Part shown: piece after piece, positions 36,420-53,026 of the stretch
How the letters are laid out: each line of letters opens with the position of its first letter
Position numbering within the stretch: position 1 is the stretch's first letter
Assembly: GCA_963924555.1 (NCBI GenBank)
Contig: OZ004594.1
Location: forward strand, 3,627,563 to 3,691,562
From: Crambe crambe
Taxonomy: Eukaryota > Porifera > Demospongiae > Poecilosclerida > Crambeidae
Direction: 5' to 3'
DNA length: 64,000 nucleotides
Program-made: the position numbers and the translations under genes
Notes under the pieces: model-generated
What the model was told of the DNA's origin: nothing
Database searches by the model: none
The model's input: the letters and a program-made list of their open reading frames with translations, nothing else

Positions 36420-36607
36420 CAATGGATGATGTCAGTGTTGAATGTAGTCTGGTTAAGTCCACTGATGCTGGCTTGCCGCGGGGTAGGTGTGAACAGTGCT
36501 TAATCAAGAGGGCAAAACCAGTTCGATTTACATCCTACGCCTGTTCCATCTGCAGGAAACGACTGTGTAAAATTCCTTGCTTTAGAGACTTTCATAGATT
36601 ACAATAA
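33189..36607 (+). CDS. piggyBac-type transposase, two exons, about 581 aa
   Basis: Exons 33189-33255 and 34929-36607 sum to 1746 bases with a phase-1 junction (donor GTAAGG, acceptor TTTTGTAG). The N-terminus is short and acidic, followed by a run of Asp/Glu and a basic KRRR. The DDE domain shows its three expected Asp: AVDEAMIKYKGR, VVYCDNFFSSG and MGGVDRLSQLRKSYG. A C-terminal Cys-rich segment (CEQCLIKRAK, then CSICRKRLC and CFRDFH) matches the zinc finger usual in this family. No stops or frameshifts, so it is young or under selection. An unusual W-to-CCCCSCC insertion sits after FKIW. If there is no splicing, translation could start inside the second exon, but the acidic first exon fits the family. 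Confidence 0.83.
33420..34880. repeat. 40-bp minisatellite in both orientations within the transposase intron
   Basis: The unit contains CCACACCCACCCTGTGGCTT then CATTAAGGGCGATTAAACGG. Units run forward between about 33735 and 34510, and as reverse complements in both flanks (about 33460-33730 and 34520-34860). Within the forward block a higher-order unit of about three 40-mers is itself repeated. The whole can fold into large cruciforms. The open frame through the forward block is a repeat artefact. Confidence 0.88.
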
Positions 36608-37059
36608 TTATCATTATTAGCTGTTTCTGATCACCACCATAATCATAATCACAATAATTATCATGATAATAATCCTATTAAATACTTATATGAATGAGAT
36701 GAAGAGTGACTGTAGGGGGATGTCATCTGAGGTGTATGAGGCAGTTCACATGAGGGTATATAGGTTATCTCAGTAGGTAGTTATCTCAGTGAGTATTATA
36801 AGAGCAGGTGTGCAGCTAGTGTGACTAGGATGCACAGAACTGATCAGATGAAGAGAATGTGATGGAACAGTGGGTTGGGTGACATGGGTGTATTAGTGGT
36901 ATAGTATGAGGGAGTTCACAGTGGATCTAATGAGGGTATTATAGTAGTTATCTCAGTTAGATGAAGGAGCTGAGGGGATATAGTAGTTATCGAAGGAGCT
37001 GAGCTCAAGATCAATAGGTCAACCTTATGTCAGTGGAATGTTAAATGGGAACGCGCCGA

Positions 37060-37112
37060 TTGCGCATGCGTAATAGCTAGTAGATGGGTACGGGTGGCGC
37101 CCAAAAATGGTG
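37060..37112. promoter_or_regulatory. Array promoter module upstream of R8
   Basis: TTGCGCATGCGTAA (37060-37073), then GGGTGGCGCCCAAAAATGG. The block is nearly identical to that of R6 and begins 14 bases after the insert's right edge. Confidence 0.6.
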
Positions 37113-37132
37113 TTTTTTTCTTGTAACGGAAA

Positions 37133-38544
37133 ATGGCCAATGAAAAATCCTGGAGCGGCTCACTGTCACTCTTACTTATGCAGCAGTTGATAATTCTGAA
37201 TGGTGGACTAGGTAATATAAAAAAGTTTACTGTTGGCTAAGACATTATGAAGGTATGCAACATGTCTAGCTCAAGACTGCCTGAGGCCAGCAGACTCTAG
37301 AGGGAGACAGATTCCATTTAGGGATGACAATAGGTCCCCTCGTCTTCCGAGTGGGACCCAAGCCATCATCACCAGCTACAAGTTCCATTGTTGTGGGTTG
37401 ATCCATGAATGGCAGACCTATGTCCAGCCTGGAGGTGGAGGTCATCGTAATGGAGTCTATGACATCACCTTTCAAGTGTGGAGACCATCACCAACAGTGA
37501 ACTCTGATGGATGCTATGGTCTGGTAGGAGAGAATGTATTCACCAGCATTACACTAGGTGATGGAGGTCTAGTTAGTGAGACTCCTGAACCAACCAATAG
37601 AATCACTGTCCAACCTGGAGATGTGGTGGGATACTTCACTTTTAGTCGTAGTAACCGCCAAGATAGAGATGGTGAAGGAATACAGCTTGATACAAGCTTC
37701 AGAGATGAGGTGGTGTGGTATCACACCAGCACTGGTCCTGATCCCATTATGGGTAGAGGTGACCCAGCTGTGTGTCCATTCCCAGTAGGATCACAGTCTG
37801 ATAGGGTACTGAGGTCTTCCACCAATGCAGGTCCAGTCCTTTCCGTGGGCGTATGTAAGTGTATAATTATCATAGATTGGAGTTTATCATCACCTCCTTC
37901 ATCCAATTTGTTAGAGGCATTGACACACAAAACTTAATCTTCATAACTTTGTTATTGTTATTCGTATGTTACTCAATTCTCTGAACACAAGGCATGCATA
38001 CAACAGTATGCTAACTTATTCTGTAGCTTCTACACCTTGCTCATCATCATCAGGTGTGGCAGTTGGTGTGGCAGTTGGTGTGGTAGTGGTAATCCTTCTG
38101 ATCACCATTGCTGTGATTTCCGCTGTGATTATACTGAAGAGGCAATCGATAATCATCATTTTCAAACGAAAGTTTAAGCAAACGAGTGCCTCAGACACAC
38201 CTACTGTGGATGAGGGAGGTATGATGCAAGAGAATGAATCCTACATCTCTACCCCTCACATTCCAGTCACCACCAATGAAGCATATGCTACAACTGTTCC
38301 TCTATCTCCAAACCAGGAATATGACATACAGAATTATGCCACTATCGATACGAAAGGAAATGCACAAAATATTGAAACAGAAAAGAATGATGTTTCTGTT
38401 GCCACACCTCACATTCCTGTCACTACTAATGAATCGTACGCCACAACTGCTGCTCTGACCCCCAACCAGGCCTATGGCTCCACCAACACAAAGAAACAGC
38501 CTGCAGCTATAGATGAAACAGAAGACTCCTATGACTACATTTGA
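37133..38544 (+). CDS. R8: kinase-less receptor, R6-type head with R10-type tail, about 393 aa
   Basis: Exons 37133-37211, 37270-37854 and 38027-38544 sum to 1182 bases. Signal peptide, intron 1, ectodomain, intron 2 and the start of the membrane exon are nearly identical to the RTK R6. In the ectodomain I see only two local changes, LIHEW for FIHEW and GGHRNG for GKHDDG. Just after the helix (IVILKR in R6, IIILKRQS here) it switches to the tail of R10: IIFKRKFKQTS, DTPTVDEGG, then SYISTPHIPVTTNEAYATT, repeated once as TPHIPVTTNESYATT with NQAYG, ending DSYDYI. There is almost no stalk. The kinase pseudogene 630 bases downstream is not joined to it by any splice site I can see. Confidence 0.86.
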
Positions 38545-39170
38545 AAGTACACAATATAGTTTGTGTGTATCAAGCAACATTAATCTCTCTTGCTCTTCAG
38601 GTTATAACATAGCATAAGGTAAAGGGGCCATATTTTGGACACTTAAGGTATCAAACTGAATTTTACTCATTTTTTGACTTGATTTACTCTTTTCTAGATA
38701 AACTACAAAAATATTTGGACCAATTATTGGACATTGGAACTAATTTTCGTAGCTACACACAGTTTGAGTGCTAAAATACACCAACACCATTTATTGAACT
38801 AAGAATATATTATTATTGATAATATCAATACAATGTTATCTACTCAGAACGGATATCTAGTCCTTGCAATCCACACAATACCAGTCATATATAACATTGA
38901 CCTATGTCAAACACATTTCAAGTGATACTATCGATCACAGGCATCACTATCCATCTGCCACCTGAATTCCCACAAATGATGCATTGATAATCAAAAGTGA
39001 TGTACCATCTACATCACTGCTCTCGTCAGCTGACAAAAGACCACACCCCTCATCTCTTTCATGCATCACTGGAGTCACAAGAAGATATGGATTCTGTATA
39101 AACAACACAATTCATAGCCTTTCCTCGTCCTCTGCCCCATCCCTGATCACATCCTTTACCTTGCCCCCGG
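38545..39170. other. Gap between R8 and the kinase pseudogene
   Basis: About 625 bases without a recognisable exon. No copy of the R6 juxtamembrane exons or kinase Gly-loop exon survives here, so the homology to R6 stops in the R8 membrane exon and restarts at 39171. Confidence 0.6.
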
Positions 39171-40719
39171 CAGGAAGCAGCCGTCATGGGCCAGTTCTCA
39201 CACCGAAATGTTGTCAAGTTATATGGGCTAGTAACCATGGGAGACCCAGTAAGGACAACACAAGTGGGACCTCCAAACAATGGATACACAGTCATGTGGT
39301 CCAGCCTTTTGTCCTTGTTGAGAGATTTAGAGTGTCCTTTATTGAAGGTTACGTTATAGTATGATGTAGTGATTTGTGTTGTGATAGCATGTTTTGCATA
39401 GAATTCATGAAGAATGGTGATTTACGGAATTTCATCCTGAGTATTGACCTTAGGTGTGTCCATAGCTCTTTAGGCAGTTCATGGGAGCTATGACATGGAT
39501 TTCCCACTAAATAACTTGCACAATGCTATTATAGCTACCCAACTAATCAATTTCAAATGCATGCTAACAGGTCATCATCGTAGAGTAGTACAGTGAAACC
39601 TGTCTATAAATGGTGTGCAGTCTCTTAATGAAAGTGGTCTCTTTACAAAGGTCTCGGGACATTAATCAAGTTATCCTTAAAGAGAGGTGGTCTCTTAATA
39701 GGGTACAGAGGTTGGTACAAGCACTATTGGGAGATAAATGGTATTTGGGACATAACCAAGAGATGTCTCTGAATATGGTGGTCTCTTAATAGGGTGGTCT
39801 AATACAGGGGCTGAAATGAGGTGTAGAGATATTTTGACATGTAGCCATAGAACACATGAAAAATTTAGGGGTCCCACAATTAATTTTCTTCAAACATGCT
39901 TAAGGAAGGGTAGTTGCATATTTAATTTCTCCCTGGCATAAAATGAGTGATGGAAATTATTTGCAGCAAGGACACTGTTGATGGCACTATGGATATCAAG
40001 TGTTTCTTCTTGCGAGCAATGAAGGAAATTGCTGCTGGAATGAAGTATCTCTCCAGGAAATCTTTTATTCATAGAGACTTGGCCGCAAGGAACATCCTTC
40101 TCAATGATTCCCTAACATGCAAGGTATGGAACTGACTACAGTAATTAGCTTAGGACTTAATTTTTGACGTAGCATACGTGGCATCTATTTAGCTGCACTA
40201 GCTAATCAATTAGTCTACAAAATGCTAAAGCATAAGCACATCAATTTGCACTAGCAGATAACGTAATGTAGCTATAGCTATAGCAGCTTGTGAAAATGAT
40301 TGCAGATTGGCGACTTTGGGATGGCTCGTGATCTTATGGACGAGGAATATTACACAGCTCACGGAGGAGGGAAAATCCCAATAAAGTGGACAGCCCCTGA
40401 AGTAAGATACATGACATCACTAGCTATAATGTATTTTGTAGCAAGGAACATAATAGCTAAGGGAAAGGGTGACTGTTCAGCTTACTCACAAAAATAAACT
40501 TCAATATAAAGCTGAGTGCACAAGCTTGATGTATAAGCTTGGTCTGCTATCAGTCATTTCTCATCAACTCTCAGCTACCTAGCTACTATTCTAACTAAAT
40601 GAATGGGCCCCTTATGATTATAATACCACGGGCTCTAAATACCAGCTATACTCAAGCATTATTGCAAGTAAAAAATTTTTCATGAGAAAATTTCATAGTT
40701 TTGCTAGTGTGAAGGATAA

Positions 40720-41425
40720 TTGGCGAGCGAGCGAAGCGAGCGAAGCCCCACACTAATTGGTCAAAATGGAAAATTGCGATATTTATATGTACACGTACGT
40801 CACTCAAAATGCGCATGCGCTTACGCATGCGCACGAAATAGCTACTAAGCAACGTCATAATAAGCAATCGTTTTCGTTAAGCTTGAAGTTGAAGCACTAT
40901 TGTAGCGAGTATTATGGAACCCAGAGAACCAGAAAACAAGCGAAGGAGGGCCCCAGAACACCCTCTAGAAACTGACCAGCAAAGAAGAGCGAGACCTCAT
41001 GAAAGAGACAGAGCTAGAAGGAGAACAGAGTCAAAGGAACAGAGAAAAACAAGACTAGCAAAGAAATGCAACAGATAGAGCCAGGAGGAGGGAATGTACA
41101 GAGTCAACAGAAGATAATGCTGCAAGAGCAGAGCAAATGAGAGCCAGAAGGAGAGCAGAGTCAGCAGAACACAAAGCTGCCAGATCAGAGCATATGAGGG
41201 CTCATTATTTGAGAGACTGGCTACTGAGTCTGAACAGGAGTGGTAGCCTGGGTTCAGAGAAGACACTCTAATGCTAACTGGGAACGCACCAAGTCAGTTA
41301 TCAACCTGAATAGCTAGATATCGAAAGTCACTGTTGGGGCTATATAATCATAAGTGAGGGAGGAGCACATTGAAATGACCACTGGCTGCTTGCTCGCCCA
41401 ACTAATGCTATACGAACATCTCTAG
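40720..41425. mobile_element. 0.7-kb insertion in the kinase pseudogene
   Basis: Absent from the matching R6 intron (R6 reads GGATAATTATTAATTCCC straight through). The left edge TTGGCGAGCGAGC and a right-hand GCTTGCTCGCCCAA are imperfect inverted repeats. Inside, 40914-41078 begins MEPREPENKRRRAPEHP and goes on in shifted frames with RARRR-E-AE-type repeats. Such Arg/Glu repeats occur at the N-terminus of some large transposon-encoded helicase-type proteins, but I cannot assign the family. Confidence 0.5.
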
Positions 41426-41885
41426 TTATTAATTTCCTTGTTTTTTGTGTTAGATCACAAATCCACAAATATTTTATACCATGACTAGGTATCCTACTTT
41501 TCATTGCAGGCATTGCTGTATCGGAAGTACTCTTCTGATAGTGATGTGTGGAGCTATGCCATTGTCCTCTTTGAGATCTGGTCAATGGCAAAGAAGCCTT
41601 TTGGTTCCCACTCTAACAATGAAGTGATGAATGAGATAAAGAAGGGGTATTGCCAGCCACCACCTCCAGGATGCCCTAGGGCTATATACAACTTGATGGT
41701 GGACTGCTGGTAAGTTAACAAAAGAAATCAAGAGGAATTAAATCGGGGGGGACTTATAAAGATCACTCAAGCCCCCCAGAGTCTCCATCAAAGAGTATGG
41801 ACTGCTGTAAAATCACTCAAAAATGAAATAATAATTTACATGAACCCCAGCTGGATCCCCTTGTCAAACCCAGATTGGTGTGGTA

Positions 41886-42510
41886 CAGTAGACTCTCCAT
41901 TAATGGACACTCCCAACAGTGGACATCTACCTAATAATGGACATTGCAACTGAAATCCCTATCCTACAATGTATTAGCAACACCCGAAGAGCGGACACCT
42001 CCCAGTTCTGGACAACAAACAGTGGAGCTTGTGCCAAACAATCTAGCTCTATATAAAATCTATCCTGAATAACAAACAGTGGGAGGGGCATTGCTCTGTA
42101 GACAACTCTCTTCCTGTTTGTGTTGATATTGATGGTGATGATTGGGTTGAATAGTTTGACTGAGGAGGAAGAACCTGCTTCTTTGGATATAGATGAAGAG
42201 TTGGATACACCACCACCTCTGCCCAAACTACACACTTATAAACAGGAAATGGAGTCATTAGAGGACGTTAAGATCTTCTTGGAGCACCGTGGCTGCTTAG
42301 AACAAGCATCTATTGCTGCATCTCCAATGTCTGAACTAGCAACCTCTCATTCACATACCCACACTTCAACAATTCATTCAACAACAATAATAATAACAAT
42401 ATAATGTTGAAAACAGTAATCAAACATAAATCAGAGGTAGTATGGCAATAACTCCCAATAAAGGACAGAGGCCTGTGTCCCAAAGTGTCCATAATTCGGA
42501 GAGTCTACTG
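41886..42510 (+). mobile_element. Pogo/Tigger-like relic, second copy
   Basis: Same element and same intron position as 29281-29915, with CAGTAGACTCTCC and GGAGAGTCTACTG ends. It has lost some internal sequence and keeps the frame [16 protein letters not shown] then [16 protein letters not shown]. It was duplicated with the kinase block, not inserted twice. Confidence 0.66.
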
Positions 42511-42923
42511 TACACATACAGCTACAACTAAATCGATGATGCAAGTTTTCTCCAGGAGAGTGCTTAAGCTATCCTTCTGATCTTCTCTCTTGACAAAACA
42601 TGCCGAAATGGACACAGAAGTATACAGCTACTATTATCTTTACTATCAGCATGTATGTAACATTCATATTGAAACTCTCTGATACTGCAGGAATCCACAG
42701 CATGAGTATCGGCCCAAGTTTGCAGAGATCTGCAACTACTTGGAGCAACCAGTGCCCAAGCTGCTCTACTGGTCCTCTTGTGACAGTGATCTGTCTCCTT
42801 CAGTGGCAGTGCTCGGGAAACCTCTAGAAACGACCTATGAACTATACCCAGACTTACAGAACAAACACAGGCAGTCATAAAATACTACCTCCATCGGTTC
42901 TTGTTTATTAGATAAGCGCCGAA

Positions 42924-42964
42924 TTGCGCATGCGTAACAGTAACATGGGTGGAGCTCAAAAATA
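42924..42964. promoter_or_regulatory. Array promoter module upstream of R9
   Basis: TTGCGCATGCGTAA (42924-42937), then GGGTGGAGCTCAAAAA, placed between the stop of the kinase pseudogene and the R9 start as in R6-R7. Confidence 0.6.
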
Positions 42965-43004
42965 ATTATTAAAGTTAGAGACCTGGTTTTTTTTTGTAAC
43001 GGAA

Positions 43005-50257
<7,253 letters not shown>

Positions 50258-50298
50258 ATTATTGTGATAGCAATAAATTATTGTGATAGCCATAAAAA

Positions 50299-50518
50299 AG
50301 GTGGAGCCAGCTCCGCATCATGCGCGCGCAGTTGAGAGCTACGTGGGCGGAGTTAGAGGGCTAATTGTGGCAATCTTATTTTGCATTTGAAATTGTATGT
50401 TATTGGGGCTGGTTAGCTAAGCCTGTCCTCCTAGGTGCTCGGGAAACCTCTAAAAGCTGTAAATTATTTGGTGGAGCCAGCGGTCATATAAACCTACGTG
50501 GGCGGGGTTAGAGGGCTA
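50299..50518. promoter_or_regulatory. Duplicated promoter block upstream of R10
   Basis: GGTGGAGCCAG followed by ACGTGGGCGG and GTTAGAGGGCTAA occurs twice (50300-50362 and 50470-50518). The first copy contains CATGCGCGCGCAG, an NRF-1-like core. Between the copies, at about 50435, GTGCTCGGGAAACCTCTAAA repeats a piece of the last coding exon of R9, showing that the unit duplicated was RTK 3' end plus promoter. R12 has only a single GTGGGCGTGG box. Confidence 0.65.
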
Positions 50519-50541
50519 AAATAGTTATTTAGCTAATGCCA

Positions 50542-52104
50542 ATGGACTCAAATAACTTCTCCTGCAGCGCTACCATGTTCTTTCTATTGGCTGTTGCACT
50601 ATTGACGCCGAATGGAGGAATTGGTTAGTGTTCAGCTATGCCTACTACTTAGCTGGTAGGCTCTAGCTATCTACGTATCTTTCTTGTTGATTTTGTCCAG
50701 CTCAAAAGTGTTTACGACCAGCAGCCAACAATAGAGATATCCCATTTAGGGATCTTGACATGGGTAGAAATACTCCTCGTCTTGTTAGTGGGAGGAACAT
50801 GGGGGTCCAAGCCATCATCACCAGTTACCAATTCCACTGCTGTGGGAATGTCACTGCATGGCAGACCTTTGTGGAACCTGGAGGTGGTGGCCATAATGGA
50901 GAATATGACATCACCTTCCAAGTTTGGAGACCATTACCAACAGTGAACTCTGATGGATGCTATGGTCTAGTGGGAGAGAATGAATTCACCAGGATTAGTT
51001 CTCCTAATTACAATAGTGGTTTAATTAGTGTGACTCCTGAACCAACCAACAGGATAACTGCACAACCTGGAGATGTGGTAGGCTTCTACGCTGTAAGTAG
51101 AAGAGGAGCCAATGATGGCATACAACTAGACACCAGCTTCACTGGAGAGAGTGTGTGGTACCACAGAAATACTGATGATGACCCTCTTACGACCAGTGGA
51201 ATGGTATCCGTATGTCCATATCCAGTAGGATCACAATCTGGTAGGATACTGATGTCTTCCACCAATGCAGCTCCAATGCTTTCTGTGGGCATATGTAAGC
51301 AGCTAAACTAATTAGCCTTGTACCCAGAAAAAACTGGGCCTGGATACGAGGCTAATATAAGTCCAAGATTCAGTTTCTCAGGTCTACATAGCTACATGTA
51401 TGTACAATCAGTAAGTAATAAAAACAGTGTACATACACATGGTAGCTTGTCATTATTCCAACCTAATGTGCAAAAAGTCATGCAGTTAAATCACTCTTGC
51501 AGCTACTTTTTCCTGTCCACCATTGCCAATGCCGATGCCTTCATCATCATCTCCTCCCCCAATACAAAGGACATCGTCGCCTCCACTTTCTTCCCCCACC
51601 CCAACTCCCAGCCCTACATCCACTCAAGTCCAAATAAGTACATCTCGACCCATCACCACATCAACCACTATATCTTTCAATACTAACAGTGGCCATTTGA
51701 GTCAAGAGACAATAGGTGGCATTGCTGGAGTAGGGGGAGTGATATTCATGTTCATTTTGATTGTTGTATTAATTGTTTCAATCATCATTTTCAAACAAAA
51801 ATTTAAGCAAACGAGTGGCTCAGACACACCTACTGTGGATGAGGGAGGTGAAATATTCAACATGAGGATGCAAGAGAATGAATCCTACATCTCTACCCCT
51901 CACATTCCAATCACCAATGAAGCATATGCCACAACTGTTCCTCTATCTCCCATGCAGGAGTATGACCACACAGAGAATCATCCCACTTTTGATACAGAAG
52001 GAAATGTACAGAATATCAAAAATGGTATATATGTTGCCACACCTCACATTCTTGTCACTACTAATGAATCATATGCCACAACTGTTACTCTGACCCCCAA
52101 CTAG
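50542..52104 (+). CDS. R10: kinase-less receptor with truncated tail, about 425 aa
   Basis: Exons 50542-50623, 50701-51294 and 51503-52104 sum to 1278 bases; an in-frame ATG two codons upstream (50536) is also possible. Signal peptide ends NGGIG. The ectodomain is closer to R12 than to R4-R9: [20 protein letters not shown], a longer [11 protein letters not shown] strand, SRRGANDGIQ and RNTDDDPLTTSG loops. Stalk Pro/Ser/Thr-rich with [12 protein letters not shown]; membrane helix about 295-320 (VIFMFILIVVLIVSIIIF), then KQKFKQTS. The tail has NESYISTPHIPITNEAYATT and a second TPHILVTTNESYATT, then stops at TAG in CCCAACTAG. R8 has CAG there, so a single C-to-T change removes the last NQAY and SYDYI motifs, whose codons persist downstream. 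Confidence 0.84.
51312..51352. repeat. Hairpin, GCCTCGT/CCCAGG family, in R10 intron 2
   Basis: TTAGCCTTGTACCCAG pairs with CTGGGCCTGGATACGAGGCTAA. Third member of the family in the window. Confidence 0.6.
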
Positions 52105-52842
52105 GCCTATGGCTCCACAACACAAGGAAACAGCCTGCAGAGGCTACATATAGATGAAACAAAAGACTCCTATGACTACATGTATTTGATGTTTGTGTGT
52201 ACCAAACAAAAATGATAGTGACATAAAGATCTTCCTCTTGCTATAGCTGTTTCATAAATCATGGTGCATTTAGTAGAAGTCAATAGTGAAATTTTCTGTA
52301 CAATGTTGCACACTACACAAATAGCTAACTTGCTTATTTCAAATTACATAACATGTATAGCATATCTAAGTATATAGCAGTTGTTAGCTATTCTTAGAAA
52401 TATCATCAAAGGATAGACTACTTATGGTTTCAACTCAGTTGCTACATCACACTGCCAGTTGATACAAACCACTATAGTGAGTCCAATGTTCACTGATAGC
52501 TACTCAGTGTTTCAATCCCTATATATACATAGCAAGAGATTGTTGGCTGGATGTAGCTACATGTGTAGAGATTCCTTCCTTCATCCCTACCAGGAGCGAA
52601 GTAGGGATAAGTTAGCTTGTATGTTGTAGTAGTGTGGGTGTGGTTATTGAAATTAGGAGAGTTTGGTGGGGGTAAGGGTGTTCTTTATTCTCTTGTTCAT
52701 GAACTCTTTTCAAGCGTACACATAGCCATCCTAGCTACTTGTTGCAGCTGAAGTGATTTAAATCAGCAAATTAATCTTCTAGAGGAAGAGAGACAACCTT
52801 TATATTAAGGCCCTAAGTATGTCCCAACAAACTATAGCTAAT
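52105..52842. other. Intergenic R10-R11, no intact gene
   Basis: Begins with the cut-off remainder of the R10 tail (to about 52180). The rest is AT-rich and unassigned. Confidence 0.6.
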
Positions 52843-52886
52843 GTGAACTATACCCAGACTTACAGAAAAAGCACAAGCAGTCATAA
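52843..52886 (+). pseudogene. Relic of an RTK last exon
   Basis: TGAACTATACCCAGACTTAC then AGAAAAAGCACAAGCAGTCA matches the final codons and stop of R6 (30230-30265). Nothing else of that gene survives. It stands just before the R11 promoter relic, repeating the order RTK end, promoter, next gene. A further RTK copy has therefore been deleted here. Confidence 0.75.
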
Positions 52887-52933
52887 TACTACTAGCTCCC
52901 TTCAATTGGTTCTTAATTATTGTTAAGGGATAA

Positions 52934-52983
52934 GCACCGGATTTCGCATGTGTAATAAAAGATCAGATGGGTGGAGTTCAAAA
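52934..52983. promoter_or_regulatory. Decayed promoter module upstream of R11
   Basis: TTTCGCATGTGTAA replaces TTGCGCATGCGTAA and GGGTGGAGTTCAAAA replaces GGGTGGAGCTCAAAA. Both changes are CpG or GC losses, as expected once selection stops. Confidence 0.5.
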
Positions 52984-53026
52984 TTAGAGCTGGTTTGTTT
53001 GTTTTTTGTTGTTTTTGTAACGGAAA

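Larger units (their letters stand above)
32728..37046 (+). mobile_element. 4.3-kb insert carrying a piggyBac-type transposase
   Basis: Boundaries come from paralogue comparison: downstream of R5 the sequence TTCTATTAT joins directly to GGGAACGCG, whereas downstream of R7 the same two halves are separated by this insert. The left edge starts CCCTTTGGCTTCC, compatible with the CCC-type ends of piggyBac elements; TTAA stands at 37041-37044 near the right edge. I could not find an intact right terminal inverted repeat or a clean TTAA duplication, so the right end may be truncated. It also contains a 29-T run (32931-32959) and a short open frame at 33085-33186 of unknown meaning. Confidence 0.7.
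39171..42880 (+). pseudogene. Headless RTK kinase block (pseudogene)
   Basis: Co-linear with 27169-30265 of R6. Pieces: 39171-39248 (second half of the N-lobe exon only; Gly loop and catalytic Lys are gone), 39394-39453 (next exon, its acceptor and first codons deleted), then intact 39967-40123 (HRDLAARN), 40306-40401 ([15 protein letters not shown]), 41510-41709 and 42691-42880 with the normal stop. No signal peptide, ectodomain or membrane exon belongs to it. Without the ATP-binding lobe it cannot be a working kinase. A GGCAG directly before 39174 could serve as a cryptic acceptor, so transcription of a fragment is not excluded. It looks like a left-over of the event that fused R8 to a tail-type gene. 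Confidence 0.8.

Noticed and set aside
39171-42880. Kinase block considered as the 3' part of R8
   Set aside because: R8 has its own in-frame stop and tail. The juxtamembrane and Gly-loop exons are missing and one kinase exon has lost its acceptor.
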